This document shows positions 62,927 through 64,000 of a DNA stretch of 64,000 bases, one piece after another. Position 1 is the first letter of the stretch. Each line of letters opens with the position of its first letter. This DNA is from Pelagibacterales bacterium SAG-MED22. GTDB taxonomy: Bacteria; Pseudomonadota; Alphaproteobacteria; Pelagibacterales; Pelagibacteraceae. The stretch covers positions 62,001 to 126,000 of the forward strand of contig JACWDT010000002.1 of assembly GCA_014653985.1 (NCBI GenBank). The letters run 5' to 3'. The position numbers were made by a program, and so were the translations under genes. The notes under the pieces were generated by a model that ran no database searches, had not been told where the DNA came from, and saw only the letters and a program-made list of their open reading frames with translations.

Positions 62927-64000
62927 TTATTTGTTATAATGAGTTATTATATCTTTTCCATAGGTAGAATTAAGATTTTGTCTAAATGTATATTTTTTAT
63001 TTAAGACATTTAATCCATTAAATTTAACAAAATCTGAATTTGTTGGAAGTTTTTTTTGACTTTTGAATAAATAAAATTCATTAAATATTTTATTCTTTAA
63101 TAAGTTTGTTGTTAGAAGATCGCCTCCTTCCACTAAAGTATTTCTAAAACCTAAAGAATAAAGTTTTTTCAGAATTGATTTTAAATCTAAGTACTTACTG
63201 TTATTTAGTTTTGCTTTAATTAGTTCTATTTTCATTTTTTTAAACATAGAAATTCTTGACTTATTTGCTCTATTATAAAAAACGATAGTATTTTTTTTAT
63301 TAGCTGACTTAAAAATATAAGTATTTTTGTTTAAACTTAAATTGTTGTCTAAGATAATTCTTACTGGAGAAAATTTTTCAAAACCTTTTATTCTGCAATT
63401 TAATTTAGGGTTATCAATATTTGCAGTTTTACTTGATGTTATTATCGAGTCGTTTTTGTACCTTAATAATTGAGTAAATTTATCAGAATATTTGTTAGTT
63501 ATTTTTGTTTTAAATTTACTATAAATAAGTTTGTTTTTTGAAATAGCTATTTTGCCTGTCACAAAAGGCTTTCTATTTTTTCTATTAAAAAAATATGGAG
63601 TATAAAATTTTTTTACTTTTTCTTTTAAAAGACCTATCGAAACATCAATATTATGAGATTTTAAAATTTTAAAACTTTTTTTTCTTACTCTTTTATCAGT
63701 ATCTTCTAGTGCATAAACTACTTCAGATATTTTTGATTTAATTATTTCATTTGTACATGGTGGGGTTTCACCATAATGGCTACATGGTTCCAATGTAACA
63801 TACATTTTTGCACCACTGAGTTTCTCATTACAATTTTTAATTGCATTAAATTCTGCATGAGGTCTACCATTATAAGAAGTGTTACCAATTGAAATAATAT
63901 TATCGTTTTTAACTATTACACATCCAACAGATGGATTTACTCCTGTTAAACCTTCTCGAGATCTTGCCAAGTCTAAGGCAATCTCCATAAATAATTTATC
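62927..64000 (-). CDS. ribD: Riboflavin biosynthesis deaminase/reductase RibD, start probably beyond right edge
   Basis: NPSVGCVIV, GRPHAEFNAIKNC, YVTLEPCSHYGETPPCT; frame stays open to the window edge upstream of Met 63988 (DKLFMEIALDLA). Confidence 0.92.
   Translation of the reverse strand, partial: DKLFMEIALDLARSREGLTGVNPSVGCVIVKNDNIISIGNTSYNGRPHAEFNAIKNCNEKLSGAKMYVTLEPCSHYGETPPCTNEIIKSKISEVVYALEDTDKRVRKKSFKILKSHNIDVSIGLLKEKVKKFYTPYFFNRKNRKPFVTGKIAISKNKLIYSKFKTKITNKYSDKFTQLLRYKNDSIITSSKTANIDNPKLNCRIKGFEKFSPVRIILDNNLSLNKNTYIFKSANKKNTIVFYNRANKSRISMFKKMKIELIKAKLNNSKYLDLKSILKKLYSLGFRNTLVEGGDLLTTNLLKNKIFNEFYLFKSQKKLPTNSDFVKFNGLNVLNKKYTFRQNLNSTYGKDIITHYNK

Overview
AT-rich, gene-dense alphaproteobacterial chromosome segment. 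Gene content and order look SAR11/Pelagibacter-like: Tat operon, secDF-yajC, scpAB, rib-nusB-thiL, rplM-rpsI, and a metY leader with SAM-II/SAM-V-like motifs. Most of the window is streamlined housekeeping sequence. I support about 65 CDS and 4 tRNAs (Lys-TTT, Ser-TGA, Pro-TGG, Glu-TTC). I see no rRNA, CRISPR array or IS element. The points most worth a second look are: (1) tatD has an in-frame TAA exactly where the Glu of the 'ETDSP' motif should be, with 53 more in-frame codons after it; (2) a tyrosine-recombinase module (about 43.9-46.2 kb) has a near-perfect 18-bp inverted repeat with a 7-bp spacer at the integrase start codon, clustered AATGAT half-sites, an unlisted 56-aa membrane micro-ORF coupled to an MGMT-like gene, and long noncoding flanks; (3) a tandem SAM-II-like/SAM-V-like leader upstream of metY contains a potential helix joining the two aptamers; (4) the start codons of a CBP3-like gene and a bamE-like gene overlap head-to-head; (5) the GTP cyclohydrolase II half of RibBA and an RlpA-like lipoprotein look catalytically degenerate; (6) candidate Zur boxes lie in the znuA/znuCB divergent promoter. 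No searches were run. Family calls come from motif recognition in the supplied translations.
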